From contig NZ_CP095390.1 of the NCBI RefSeq assembly GCF_023008585.1, positions 1,302,001 through 1,366,000 on the forward strand: a stretch of DNA of 64,000 nt. Direction: 5' to 3'. The position numbers and the translations under genes were made by a program. This stretch comes from Natribaculum breve. Its GTDB lineage: Archaea > Halobacteriota > Halobacteria > Halobacteriales > Natrialbaceae. Of this stretch, positions 45,345 through 53,726 are shown piece after piece. A model generated the notes under the pieces. The model ran no database searches, was not told where the DNA came from, and saw only the letters and a list, made by a program, of their open reading frames with translations. Each line of letters opens with the position of its first letter. Position 1 is the stretch's first letter.

Positions 45345-45797
45345 ATGAGCGACTCGTTCGCCGACGTGATTCGGGGCCGTCTGACGGTCCTGTTCTCGAA
45401 GTCGCGGTTCGGCCAGTTCGCGTCCGTCGGGGCCGTCGGCGCGCTCGTCGACAACCTCGTCCTCGTCGCGCTGGTCGAGTCCGCGACGCTCGGTCCGGTA
45501 GTCGCGAAGGCGATCTCGTGGGAACTCGGGATCGCGGTCATCTTCGTGATCAACGAACGGTGGACGTTCGCGACGTTCGGCGAGTCGGGGACGCGAGCGC
45601 TGGCCCGCCGGTTTCTCCGATCGAACGTGGTTCGGTTCGGCGGGTTCCTGGTCACGCTGGCGGTGCTGGCGGCGCTCGTCTACGGATTCGCCATCTGGTA
45701 CGTCGCGGCGAACGTGATCGGAATCGGCGTCGGGTTCTTCGTGAACTACGTTTGCGAGAGCCTCTACACGTGGCAGGTCCACCGAGGCGGGCGGTAG
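45345..45797 (+). CDS. GtrA-family membrane protein
   Basis: A 150-residue four-helix membrane protein of the GtrA family, thought to help flip polyprenyl-linked sugars. Helices lie at about 23-44, 52-74, 93-115 and 118-140; the conserved segments are FASVGAVGALVDNLVL, FVINERWTF and GVGFFVNYVCES. It contributes the classic FxxxN features. The ATG is inside ATGA at the end of an upstream short reading frame. No glycosyltransferase is adjacent. Confidence 0.87.
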   Translation: MSDSFADVIRGRLTVLFSKSRFGQFASVGAVGALVDNLVLVALVESATLGPVVAKAISWELGIAVIFVINERWTFATFGESGTRALARRFLRSNVVRFGGFLVTLAVLAALVYGFAIWYVAANVIGIGVGFFVNYVCESLYTWQVHRGGR

Positions 45798-45857
45798 AAA
45801 CACGCACACGGCGTCCGAATCACAACCCTTAACTACGACACCGGGTTACGAAGAAGT

Positions 45858-45932
45858 AGCGGGATGGGATAGCCAGGAGATTCCGGCGGGCTCATAACCC
45901 GCAGATCGGTAGTTCAAATCTACCTCCCGCTA
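45858..45932 (+). tRNA. Initiator tRNA-Met (CAT)
   Basis: A 75-nt tRNA that folds cleanly, without encoded CCA. Acceptor stem AGCGGGA pairs with TCCCGCT; anticodon loop CTCATAA (anticodon CAT) on a stem with the three consecutive G:C pairs typical of initiators (CGGG/CCCG); T loop GTTCAAATC. The A1:U72 pair and GC-rich anticodon stem mark it as the initiator. A CTTAAC TATA element is about 27 nt upstream. Its last 22 nt, with the following T, are duplicated 103 bp downstream. Confidence 0.96.
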
Positions 45933-46014
45933 TGTTTTGGCGCGAACAACTCCGTGAGCGCCAACCATAGTATGGAGTAGATTTGAGCCAGAGAGCAGCT
46001 TCGCTGTGACCGTG

Positions 46015-46036
46015 GTTCAAATCTACCTCCCGCTAT
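46015..46036 (+). repeat. Duplicate of tRNA-Met 3' end (att-like site)
   Basis: An exact 22-bp copy of 45912-45933: the T arm, the acceptor 3' strand and one base beyond the tRNA. The flanking DNA after each copy is also related (tgccgcgagcgaacc versus ggcgcgaacaactcc). This matches the attL/attR signature left by integrase-type elements that target tRNA genes. Only 81 bp lie between the copies, so any element is gone. Confidence 0.85.
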
Positions 46037-46187
46037 ACTTCTGCCGCGAGCGAACCCGCGAGCGCCGACTCCGGGCGGTTGCAGTTCGTGGTAAACGAGA
46101 CGGAAACCGGCAGGTCTCACTGCGGGCCGACGTCTGGCGAGACTCGAGTGACGCCGGTCGCGACCGTAGACTGACGACGATCGTCCA

Positions 46188-46271
46188 GTGATACGGCCGC
46201 TGTACGTCGTTACCGGAGCAACTGCAAGGCGGTTGGCGGTTGCTCCGGTGCCCAGTTACAGCAGACTGCAT
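46188..46271. repeat. Palindromic element family 2, copy b
   Basis: GTGATACGGCCGCTGTACGT at the left and ACAGCAGACTGCAT at the right, with inner arms ACCGGAGCAAC and GTTGCTCCGGT around a 15-nt loop. The left end carries TGATACGG like the other copies, but no gene stops there. It lies between the tRNA scar and the transporter promoter. Confidence 0.85.
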
Positions 46272-46333
46272 GAATTATCTGATCGGCATCATATCGAATC
46301 CTCTCTTATATTTATGTTGATAATATATGGGTT

Positions 46334-46350
46334 CGGTAGTGAACCTACCG
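46334..46350. promoter_or_regulatory. Palindrome upstream of the plus-strand transporter promoter
   Basis: Perfect 6+5+6 inverted repeat CGGTAG-N5-CTACCG just before the TATA element of the operon; probably an operator. Confidence 0.4.
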
Positions 46351-46352
46351 GT

Positions 46353-46360
46353 AAATATAT
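46353..46360 (+). promoter_or_regulatory. TATA element of the plus-strand transporter operon
   Basis: AAATATAT, centred about 30 nt before the ATG of the binding protein, in a very AT-rich surrounding; indicates a leaderless or nearly leaderless mRNA. Confidence 0.6.
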
Positions 46361-46386
46361 GTGTACAAAATAAGAGAGAGTATATC

Positions 46387-48285
46387 ATGTCAAACCGTTT
46401 CACGGGAGACAAACGTGCGAAACTGAAAGCGACGAGTTCCCGCCGACGAGTCCTCCAGACGGTCGGTATCGGTGCCGGTGCTGCTCTCGCCGGCTGTTTC
46501 GGATCTGAGCCGGACGACAAAGATCCGTCAGTTGACCTTCCGGACGTCGAACTGTACGGGCCGGACGGCGATCGGATCGCGCCGACGATTTTCTTCGATC
46601 AGGGCGACGACGTCCACCAGGACATCGCGTCCCAGATACGAAGCGACCTCGAGAAGATCGGCGTCGACTTGCAACTCGAGGGCAAGACGCAACTGATCGG
46701 CGACCACTTCGGTTCGGAACCGCTGCCGGGTGAGGATCCAGAGGACTTCGAGTACAACCCAGGGATGTTCAACGCCGGTCCGCCGGACCGGACGCGGACC
46801 GTCTCGGACTGGGACATGCTCTACGGCATCGCCGCGAACTCCTACCCGCGAACGCCGGGGAACACCGACACGTTCTGGCTGAAAGACTCGGGGACGAACG
46901 CCTACGGCTACGTTCCCGAAGTCGACATGGAAGGACTGTACGAGAACTTCCGGAACGCCGAAACGAAAGCAGAGAAACAGGAGTACCTCAACGAGATCAT
47001 GGGTGCGCTCACCGACGAACTCCCGGCGAACTTCATGTCGGAGTCGCTGCGATTCTGGGGGTTCGAAGAGCAAATCAACACGTCAGACGAGTTTAACCTG
47101 TACGGCTACTCGCCCGACTGGATCAACCGATATCGCGACGACCAGACGGTCGGCGGCGACTACGTCTGGCTGACGGGCAATCAGTTCAACGAGGCGTACC
47201 TGCCCGAACAGGAGGACGTCAACTCGAGCTACCGGACCAGTCTCATCTCCGACTACTCCTACGCGATCGACACGAACGACGAGGTCTTCCCGCTGTTCAT
47301 GGACGTCGAGGACAGCGGCGACGGGGAAGTGTGGGTCTGTACCCTCCGTGACAACCTCGAGTTCGGAACGGACGCGGACGGAAACTCGTACGGACAGATG
47401 ACCGCCGAAGACTGGGTCTTCCAGATCGAGAACGTCCACGGCGTAGCCGACGACGCCGCCGACATGTGGAACGAGGATCAGCCGCCGGGCCAGCCTGCGG
47501 ACTGGGTGGACGTCGAGAACGTCGAGCAGACCGGGGAACTCGAGTTCCAGCTCGAACTCGTCGAACCGGATCCGCTGTTCCCGCTCCGGCCGATCCTCTG
47601 GGGCGAGTACTGTTACCCGCGAGCGCTCTACGAGCAGTACGCGCCCGACGCGGAGGCGCTTCGCCAGTCGGACGAAGTTCAGAAGTTTACCTGGACCGGC
47701 AACCTCGGCCCGTACACGTTCGAAGATCGAACGCCCGGACAGACGGGGTCGTTCACCGCCGTCCGCAACGACGACTACTACATGCGCGAGCACACGGACG
47801 ACAGCAACGTCCAGGCCATGGACGACGCGTGGGCGGACGCGCCGTACTTCGATCAGTTCCAGTTCGACGTCGAGGCCGAGCAGTCGACCCGGGTCGAGCG
47901 GTTTCGCAACGCGGAGGCCGATCGGATGGAACTCCCGAGCGAGAACGTCCAGGAGTTCAAGGAAGCCGTCGACGAGATTCGCGTCGAAGAACAACAGGAT
48001 CCGTACATCAACTTCCTCTTTTTCAACCAGCGATCGAACGGGAGCATCCTGACCCGGGAGCGGGACGGCCGGGAAGCCATCGCGCGCGTGGTCGACAAAG
48101 AGACGATCACCCAGGACATCCGGCGCGGGCAGGCTGACCCCGCGGTCACCTTCCAGCCGACGTGGTCCGACTGGTACGACGAGTCTGCTGTCGACGTCTA
48201 CGGCATCGACATCACCGAAGACGACATCGTCGCGGCGCGTGACCTCCTGCGTGACAACGACAACTTCACGCTCGAGGAGGTCTGA
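46387..48285 (+). CDS. Peptide ABC transporter binding protein, circularly permuted
   Basis: A 632-residue family-5 extracellular binding protein. The signal has RRR near 19-21 and a lipobox LAGC (Cys37), a Tat-exported lipoprotein. Normal SBP_bac_5 proteins open with the NDP/lobe-I segment and end with lobe II. Here lobe II comes first (IASQIRSDLEKIGVDLQLEG near 80-99; the DWDMLYGIAANSYPRTPG strand; the YENFRNAETKAEKQEYLNEI helix), the lobe I signatures follow (VWVCTLRDNLEFG..., MTAEDWVF near 380), and the last residues (KETITQDIRRGQADPAVTFQP, AARDLLRDN) are what normally precede lobe II. First gene of a complete five-gene operon. Confidence 0.9.
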   Translation: MSNRFTGDKRAKLKATSSRRRVLQTVGIGAGAALAGCFGSEPDDKDPSVDLPDVELYGPDGDRIAPTIFFDQGDDVHQDIASQIRSDLEKIGVDLQLEGKTQLIGDHFGSEPLPGEDPEDFEYNPGMFNAGPPDRTRTVSDWDMLYGIAANSYPRTPGNTDTFWLKDSGTNAYGYVPEVDMEGLYENFRNAETKAEKQEYLNEIMGALTDELPANFMSESLRFWGFEEQINTSDEFNLYGYSPDWINRYRDDQTVGGDYVWLTGNQFNEAYLPEQEDVNSSYRTSLISDYSYAIDTNDEVFPLFMDVEDSGDGEVWVCTLRDNLEFGTDADGNSYGQMTAEDWVFQIENVHGVADDAADMWNEDQPPGQPADWVDVENVEQTGELEFQLELVEPDPLFPLRPILWGEYCYPRALYEQYAPDAEALRQSDEVQKFTWTGNLGPYTFEDRTPGQTGSFTAVRNDDYYMREHTDDSNVQAMDDAWADAPYFDQFQFDVEAEQSTRVERFRNAEADRMELPSENVQEFKEAVDEIRVEEQQDPYINFLFFNQRSNGSILTRERDGREAIARVVDKETITQDIRRGQADPAVTFQPTWSDWYDESAVDVYGIDITEDDIVAARDLLRDNDNFTLEEV

Positions 48286-48332
48286 GCCGCGCGGACTACG
48301 AATACAGTACGGAGTTTTCCAATATACGCTCT

Positions 48333-49397
48333 ATGAAATGGTATGTCATTCGTCGGGTGCTCTGGGCCGCCTTCGCCTCGTTTATCATCCTCACGATCAC
48401 GTTCGTGCTGATGGACCAGGTGCCGAACCAGCAGCTCATGCAGGCGGAGTTCCAGGCTGCAGTGAACGACGTGGACGTCGAAACGGCCGTCCAGGCGGAG
48501 AAAGAGCGGCTCGGACTGGATCGACCGTTCCACGAACGCTACCTCGACTTCATGACGAACGTCTTCCAGGGTGACTGGGGCTGGTCCTACGAGTACGACC
48601 AGCCTGTCGTCGACGTCGTCCGTGAGACCGTCCCGTACTCGTTGCTGTACGGGGTTCCCGCGATCGTCCTGTCGACGGTCATCGGGACCGCGATCGGGCT
48701 CTACTCGGCGGTCAACCAGTACACGAAGAAAGACTACGCAGCGACGTTCGCCGCCTTTTTCGGCATCAGCATTCCGAACTTCTGGTTTGGGATCGTGTTA
48801 CTCGTCGTCTTCGGGTCGTGGCTCGGCTGGGTGCCGATCGGCTGGAACGCAGATATCCCGTTGGCCGCCGACGGAAGCTGGACGCTACTCGAGACCGCCG
48901 GCTCCGATCATCCGGCGTTCTTCCGCCAGGACTTCGAGGGCGAGCGCTACGTCGGCATCCTCAGTCCGGCCAACCTCAAACAGCTCATCCTGCCGACGTT
49001 CGTGCTGATGACGGGCGCGATCGCCTCGGTCATGCGCTATGCGCGCGCGGAAGCACTCGAGTACGTCGACGCCGACTTCGTCAAGACAGCGAAGTCGAAA
49101 GGCGTCAGCAACCGTGCGATCGTCACCAAACACATCTTCCGGCCGGCGTCGATTCCGCTGATGACGATTCTCGTCGGACGGATCCTCGGTCTGGTCCTGT
49201 TCGGCTCGTACCTGATCGAGGTGGTGTTCGGGATACCCGGCATCGGGCTGGCGTCGTTCCAGGCAATCATCAGACAGGACACCGACCTGGTCGCGATAAC
49301 GATCCTCCTGCCGACGTTCGTCGCGATCGTCGGGAACCTGATCGAGGACATCATGTACGCGGTGCTCGATCCGCGGATCGACTACGGTGATCGCTAA
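48333..49397 (+). CDS. Peptide ABC transporter permease (DppB/OppB type)
   Basis: A 354-residue permease with six predicted membrane helices. The N-terminal MKWYVIRRVLWAAFASFIILT helix and the EAA loop (EYVDADFVKTAKSKGVSNRAIVTKHI) are canonical, as is the C-terminal LDPRIDYGD ending. It carries an acidic periplasmic loop (about 40-75), wider than in bacterial homologues. Its stop shares one base with the next gene's start (TAATG). Confidence 0.93.
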   Translation: MKWYVIRRVLWAAFASFIILTITFVLMDQVPNQQLMQAEFQAAVNDVDVETAVQAEKERLGLDRPFHERYLDFMTNVFQGDWGWSYEYDQPVVDVVRETVPYSLLYGVPAIVLSTVIGTAIGLYSAVNQYTKKDYAATFAAFFGISIPNFWFGIVLLVVFGSWLGWVPIGWNADIPLAADGSWTLLETAGSDHPAFFRQDFEGERYVGILSPANLKQLILPTFVLMTGAIASVMRYARAEALEYVDADFVKTAKSKGVSNRAIVTKHIFRPASIPLMTILVGRILGLVLFGSYLIEVVFGIPGIGLASFQAIIRQDTDLVAITILLPTFVAIVGNLIEDIMYAVLDPRIDYGDR

Positions 49398-50632
49398 TGG
49401 GCGAGGATACGGATACGCGGACGAAGGCGGACGGCGGTACCGCACCTCGGGACGTGACCTTCGAGCAGGTCGACTGGGACGAGATCGACGCCGACGGCGT
49501 GGCGAGATCGAGAAAACGGGTCGCCTGGCTCGCCGTCGTGAGCCTGTGGACGATCGGTGTGGCGTACGATCTGTACTCCCGATTCGTCGCCGAAACCGGG
49601 CAGGCGGCGTTTCCGGTGCTCGGATCGGTCTCACCGGTCGACTGGCTGTGGTCGTTCACGCTGCTCGTCCTCCTGTATTACGGCGTCGTCCCGCTGTACG
49701 AAAACCCGCGGATGACCCGCTACTACTGGAAGGAGTTCAAGAAAAACAAAGCGGCTGTCGTCAGTGCGCTGTACCTGATCGTCGTCTTCGCGATCGGCGT
49801 AATCGGCCCTCGAGTGTTGCCGGAACCGGAGCCGACGCCGGGGCTGGAGAACCAGCCGCCGGTCTGGGGATCGATCGAAGCGTACAGCGCCGGGACCAGT
49901 TGCGCCGGCGGGACGACGACCGTAGACGGCGTGACGATGTGTCAGGGAAGCTGGCAACACCCGTTCGGGACGACCTCCTCGGGCGAGGACATCCTGCTGT
50001 CGAGCATCTACGGGATGGAGGTGAGCATGCAGGTCGGCCTGATCGCGACGCTGATGAGCATCTCCGTCGCGGCGGCAGTTGGCCTGACGGCCGCCTACTA
50101 CGGCGGACTCGTCGACGAGGTGCTGATGCGCTACGTCGACATCCAGATGACGTTCCCGACGTTCTTCCTGTTCCTGTTGCTCGCGTACACGATCGGCAGC
50201 AGCCTGTTCGTGCTCATCCTCATCTTCGGCCTGTTCGGGTGGGGGTCGTCCGCCCGAATCATGCGCTCGGAAGCGCTCCAGCGCCGCGAGGAGCCGTACA
50301 TGAAGGCTGCGAAGAACGCTGGTGCATCGAGCCTCTGGACGATTCGCCGGCACCTCCTGCCGAACATCTCGAACAGCCTCATCACCGCTGCGACGCTGAC
50401 GATTCCGTCGATCATCCTGGCCGAGGCCGCGATCGCATTCCTCGGACTCGGAGATCCCACGGTTCCGTCCTGGGGGCGGCTAATCTCGGACGGTCGCGAT
50501 CAGCTCCGCACCGCGTGGTGGATCTCGACGATCCCGGGCGGATTCCTGTTTTTCACCATCCTCGCGTTCAACTTCCTCGGCGACGCGCTCCGGGACGCAC
50601 TCGACCCGAGACACGGAGGGAGTGGAGAATGA
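49397..50632 (+). CDS. Peptide ABC transporter permease (DppC/OppC type)
   Basis: A 411-residue permease. Two extra membrane helices (about 38-57 and 77-96) precede the usual DppC N-terminus at YYWKEFKKNKAAVVSALYL; the permease core follows with the EAA loop YMKAAKNAGASSLWTIRRHLLPN and the C-terminal GDALRDALDPR. The stop overlaps the next gene's ATG (ATGA). The two extra helices are an archaeal elaboration; their role is unknown. Confidence 0.92.
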   Translation: MGEDTDTRTKADGGTAPRDVTFEQVDWDEIDADGVARSRKRVAWLAVVSLWTIGVAYDLYSRFVAETGQAAFPVLGSVSPVDWLWSFTLLVLLYYGVVPLYENPRMTRYYWKEFKKNKAAVVSALYLIVVFAIGVIGPRVLPEPEPTPGLENQPPVWGSIEAYSAGTSCAGGTTTVDGVTMCQGSWQHPFGTTSSGEDILLSSIYGMEVSMQVGLIATLMSISVAAAVGLTAAYYGGLVDEVLMRYVDIQMTFPTFFLFLLLAYTIGSSLFVLILIFGLFGWGSSARIMRSEALQRREEPYMKAAKNAGASSLWTIRRHLLPNISNSLITAATLTIPSIILAEAAIAFLGLGDPTVPSWGRLISDGRDQLRTAWWISTIPGGFLFFTILAFNFLGDALRDALDPRHGGSGE

Positions 50633-51738
50633 GTACACGAGACGACACGACCGACGTTCGAGACGTACCGACCGAACGGGACGATCAGCCCCTGCTGAAG
50701 ATTTCGAACCTCCACACCTACTTCAGGACGGACAGCGAGGACGTGCGGGCGGTCGACGGGGTCTCGCTGACCGTCGACCCCGGCGAAACCGTCGCGATCG
50801 TCGGCGAAAGTGGGTCGGGAAAGACCGTCGCCAGCGAAGCGATCACGCGGCTGTTCAAGTCCCCGCCCGGATACATTCCCGAGGGCTCGATCGAGATCAA
50901 CGGACGGGAGATTACGGACCTGTCGGACGAGGAACTCCGTCGGGTCCGGGGTGGCGAGGTGAGTCACGTCTTCCAGAATCCACAGGGCGCGCTAAATCCG
51001 GTGTACACGATCGGCTGGCAGATCCGTGAAGCGCTTCAACTCCATGCCGACGTGTCCAAATCCGAAGCTCGCGAGCGCGCCGTCGAGTTGCTCACGCAGG
51101 TGGGGATCCCCGAGGCGAGTTCCCGGCTCGACGACTACCCCCACGAGTTCTCCGGCGGGATGAAACAGCGGGTGCTCATCGCGATCGCACTGGCCTGCGA
51201 ACCGGATCTGTTGATCGCCGACGAACCGACGACGGCACTGGACGTGACGATCCAGGCCCAGATCCTCGAGCTACTCGCAGAGCTCCAGGAACAACGGGAC
51301 ATGGGGATGCTGTTTATCACGCACGACCTCGGCGTCGTCGCCGAAATCGCCGATCGCGTGGCCGTGATGTACGCCGGAAAGATCATGGAGAAAGGATCGG
51401 TCGAGGACGTCTTCGAAACGCCGGCCCATCCCTACACCCGGGCGCTGCTCGACTGTCTCCCGGGCCGCGGCGGAATCGGCGGTATCCCCGGCGAACTCCC
51501 GGATCCCCGGTCGCCGCCGCCCGGTTGCCGCTTCGCGGATCGCTGTCGGCACGCGATCGACGCCTGTCGAACCGGCGACCAGCCAGGAATGCACCGGGTC
51601 GGGGACGCGCCCGATCACACGACCTCCTGCGTTCACTTCGAACCGGGGCGAGATTCGAGTACCGTCCTGGACGCCGGCTCCGAACCCGCCGGATCACCTT
51701 CCCCGCCCGACGATCTCGAGCGAGGTGGGCGGCGATGA
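50629..51738 (+). CDS. Peptide ABC transporter ATPase (DppD/OppD type)
   Basis: A 369-residue ABC ATPase: Walker A GESGSGKT (near 64-71), signature FSGGMKQRV (near 170), Walker B LLIADEPTTALD and the switch HDLGVVAEIADR. An oligo/dipeptide C-terminal domain has the GCRFADRCRHAIDAC cysteine cluster, which in homologues can hold an iron-sulfur cluster. Both ends overlap the neighbouring genes by 4 nt. Confidence 0.94.
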   Translation: MSTRDDTTDVRDVPTERDDQPLLKISNLHTYFRTDSEDVRAVDGVSLTVDPGETVAIVGESGSGKTVASEAITRLFKSPPGYIPEGSIEINGREITDLSDEELRRVRGGEVSHVFQNPQGALNPVYTIGWQIREALQLHADVSKSEARERAVELLTQVGIPEASSRLDDYPHEFSGGMKQRVLIAIALACEPDLLIADEPTTALDVTIQAQILELLAELQEQRDMGMLFITHDLGVVAEIADRVAVMYAGKIMEKGSVEDVFETPAHPYTRALLDCLPGRGGIGGIPGELPDPRSPPPGCRFADRCRHAIDACRTGDQPGMHRVGDAPDHTTSCVHFEPGRDSSTVLDAGSEPAGSPSPPDDLERGGRR

Positions 51739-53072
51739 GTCGATCCGACGAGCCGCTGCTCCGCGTCGACGGACTGAAAAAACACTATCCGATCACCGAG
51801 GGGATACTGAACACCGAAGTCGGCCGGGCCCGTGCAGTCGACGGAATCAGTCTCGAACTCGAGCGCGGCGAGACGTTCGGCATCGTCGGCGAATCCGGCT
51901 GTGGCAAGTCAACCGCGGCGGCGTCGATGGTTCGCCTCGAGGAGCCAACCGACGGCGAAATCCGTTTCGAGGGCGAAAACGTCCTCGAGTACGACGCGGC
52001 GGAACTCCGCCGGTTCCGCCGGGAGGTCCAGTTGATCTTCCAGGACCCGGACTCGAGTTTCGATCCCCGGATGAGCGTTGGCGACGCAGTCGCGGAACCG
52101 CTCGTCGTCCAGGGGATGAGCGATCGCGAGCGACGCCGGGAGATCGTCGCCGACCTTCTGGAGCGCGTCGGCCTCTCGGCCGCGGACATGAAGCGGTATC
52201 CACACGAGTTCTCCGGGGGCCAAAAACAGCGGATCGGGCTGGCCCGGGCGCTCACGGTGAACCCGAAACTCCTCGTCGCCGACGAACCCGTCTCCGCACT
52301 CGACGTTTCGGTCCAGGCAGAGATCCTCCGTCTTATCGACGAGTTCCAGCGGGAACTGGGGCTGACGGTGCTCATCATTAGTCACGATCTGGGCGTCGTC
52401 CGGCAGGTGTGTGACCGGGTCGCAGTGATGTACCTCGGCGAGTTCGTAGAAGTCGGGCCGACCGAGGAACTGTTCTCGAATCCACAGCATCCCTACACGC
52501 GGGCGCTGCTGTCTGCCATCCCGACGCCCGACCCGACGGATCGGGGTCTCGGCGTCGAACTCACAGGCGACGTCCCGGACCCGTCGGATCCACCGAGTGG
52601 CTGTAAGTTCCACACGCGCTGTCCGGAGGTGATCCCGCCGTCGGGGATCGATCTGTCACAGGAGACCTGGCGATCCGTCCTCACCTTTCGCAAACAGGTC
52701 GAGCGCGAGTCGATCGACGTAGAGAGCATCGTCGAGATGGGCGTCCTGGAATCGGGCGATAAATACGGGAACCTCGAGGAGCCGTCGCCGGACGCGATCG
52801 ACGACGCGGACCTCAAACGGTGGATTCGGTCCGAGTACGACGTCCCCGACCGGCTGGACGATCCGCGTGCCGAAGCGACGGTCGACGACGCACTCGATGC
52901 GATCGTCGACGGCGACCACGACCGCGCGAAAGCACACCTCGCGGAGGAGTTCACGACCGTCTGTGAACGCGAGAAACCGGAACTCGAGGCATGTGGCACC
53001 GAACAGGAGGCTGCCTGCCATCTGCTCGACGACGTCCACGTCGAACTCGACGAACTCCGATTGACGGAGTAA
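51735..53072 (+). CDS. Peptide ABC transporter ATPase (DppF/OppF type) with insertion
   Basis: A 445-residue ABC ATPase: Walker [10 protein letters not shown] (near 56), signature FSGGQKQRIGL, Walker [13 protein letters not shown]. Its C-terminal oligo_HPY domain starts normally ([11 protein letters not shown]) but is then interrupted by about 105 acidic, helical residues (DLSQETWRSVLTFRKQVE to AKAHLAEEF) before the closing CEREKPELEACGTEQEAACH cysteines. The minus-strand operon's homologue lacks this insertion. Last gene of the operon. Confidence 0.92.
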   Translation: MSRSDEPLLRVDGLKKHYPITEGILNTEVGRARAVDGISLELERGETFGIVGESGCGKSTAAASMVRLEEPTDGEIRFEGENVLEYDAAELRRFRREVQLIFQDPDSSFDPRMSVGDAVAEPLVVQGMSDRERRREIVADLLERVGLSAADMKRYPHEFSGGQKQRIGLARALTVNPKLLVADEPVSALDVSVQAEILRLIDEFQRELGLTVLIISHDLGVVRQVCDRVAVMYLGEFVEVGPTEELFSNPQHPYTRALLSAIPTPDPTDRGLGVELTGDVPDPSDPPSGCKFHTRCPEVIPPSGIDLSQETWRSVLTFRKQVERESIDVESIVEMGVLESGDKYGNLEEPSPDAIDDADLKRWIRSEYDVPDRLDDPRAEATVDDALDAIVDGDHDRAKAHLAEEFTTVCEREKPELEACGTEQEAACHLLDDVHVELDELRLTE

Positions 53073-53138
53073 AATGGTGTCGACGTGGACGACCGTGCGA
53101 AACGAGATGCCGTATTCGAACGGGACGGCTGCAACGCG

Positions 53139-53663
53139 TCAGGACGTGATCGTAAACCTCGTCTCGCTGACGAGGTCGCGCTCGTCGGGTCGATCGACGT
53201 TGAGGGCGACCGAGAGGGTGTGTTCGCCCGACTCGAGCGGTTCCCACTCGCGTTCGGTGACCTGTATCTGTGGCTGCCAGCGTCGTTCGATCACCTTTCG
53301 TTCGCCGCGGGAGAAGTTGATGACGCTCTTTCGGTCCGGAATCTGCGCCGGGACCTCGCTCGCGCGGTCGACGTCGTCGACCGACCAGCGCCAGAGTTCC
53401 GGCGTCTCGGTGACGATGCGGACGGGAAACGGGAGGCGGTTACGGAACGTCGCCCGCCAGCGGATCGGCTCGCGGGGTTCGTACTCGTCTTTGTTCGTCT
53501 CGAGGTCGACGCTCACCGCGCGGTCGCGAAGCCAGACCGGGAGGAACGCGTGACTTGCTGCCTCCCAGTCGATCATCTTCCGGGATCGCTCGTCGGTTTC
53601 GCTCGGGGAGAACGGGTCATCGTCGTCCCGCGAGAGCGCGTCGGACTCGTAGATACGACGCAT
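53139..53663 (-). CDS. Unrecognised soluble protein (possible Ig/BsuPI-like fold)
   Basis: A 174-residue acidic protein. The middle is a run of short strands with two Trp-rich turns (PIRWRATFRNRLPFPV, ELWRWSVDDVD) and the C-terminal part reads ERRWQPQIQVTEREWEPL then a G-E-H-T-L-S-V-A-L strand. The strand pattern resembles BsuPI-like/Ig domains. It lies 63 nt downstream of the minus-strand ATPase and may be co-transcribed with that operon. Function unknown. Confidence 0.55.
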   Translation of the reverse strand: MRRIYESDALSRDDDDPFSPSETDERSRKMIDWEAASHAFLPVWLRDRAVSVDLETNKDEYEPREPIRWRATFRNRLPFPVRIVTETPELWRWSVDDVDRASEVPAQIPDRKSVINFSRGERKVIERRWQPQIQVTEREWEPLESGEHTLSVALNVDRPDERDLVSETRFTITS

Positions 53664-53726
53664 CGACGACTCGTAGGGGAGTACTGCCCAAGAAACGTTC
53701 GTTTCGGGACGCGACCTCGCTGCCGA

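Larger units (their letters stand above)
45933..46386. other. Region between tRNA-Met and the ABC transporter operon
   Basis: About 450 nt without a gene. From left to right: a 30-nt GC-rich tract after the tRNA that is repeated, diverged, after the second att copy; the att repeat at 46015; palindromic element 2b (46188-46271); and an AT-rich promoter region (46275-46386) with several TATA-like strings. Confidence 0.75.

Noticed and set aside
44357..45655. A 432-codon minus-strand frame crossing palindromic element 1 copy 4
   Set aside because: It contains a repeat-derived peptide (NRDPSCG-type) that occurs at the other family-1 copies as a side effect of the palindrome; no domain is present.
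46015..46036. A second tRNA gene
   Set aside because: Only the 3' 22 nt are duplicated; no D arm or anticodon arm precedes it.
53139..53663. A sixth transport component
   Set aside because: The protein has no signal peptide, membrane helix or ATPase motif; its link to the operon rests only on position.
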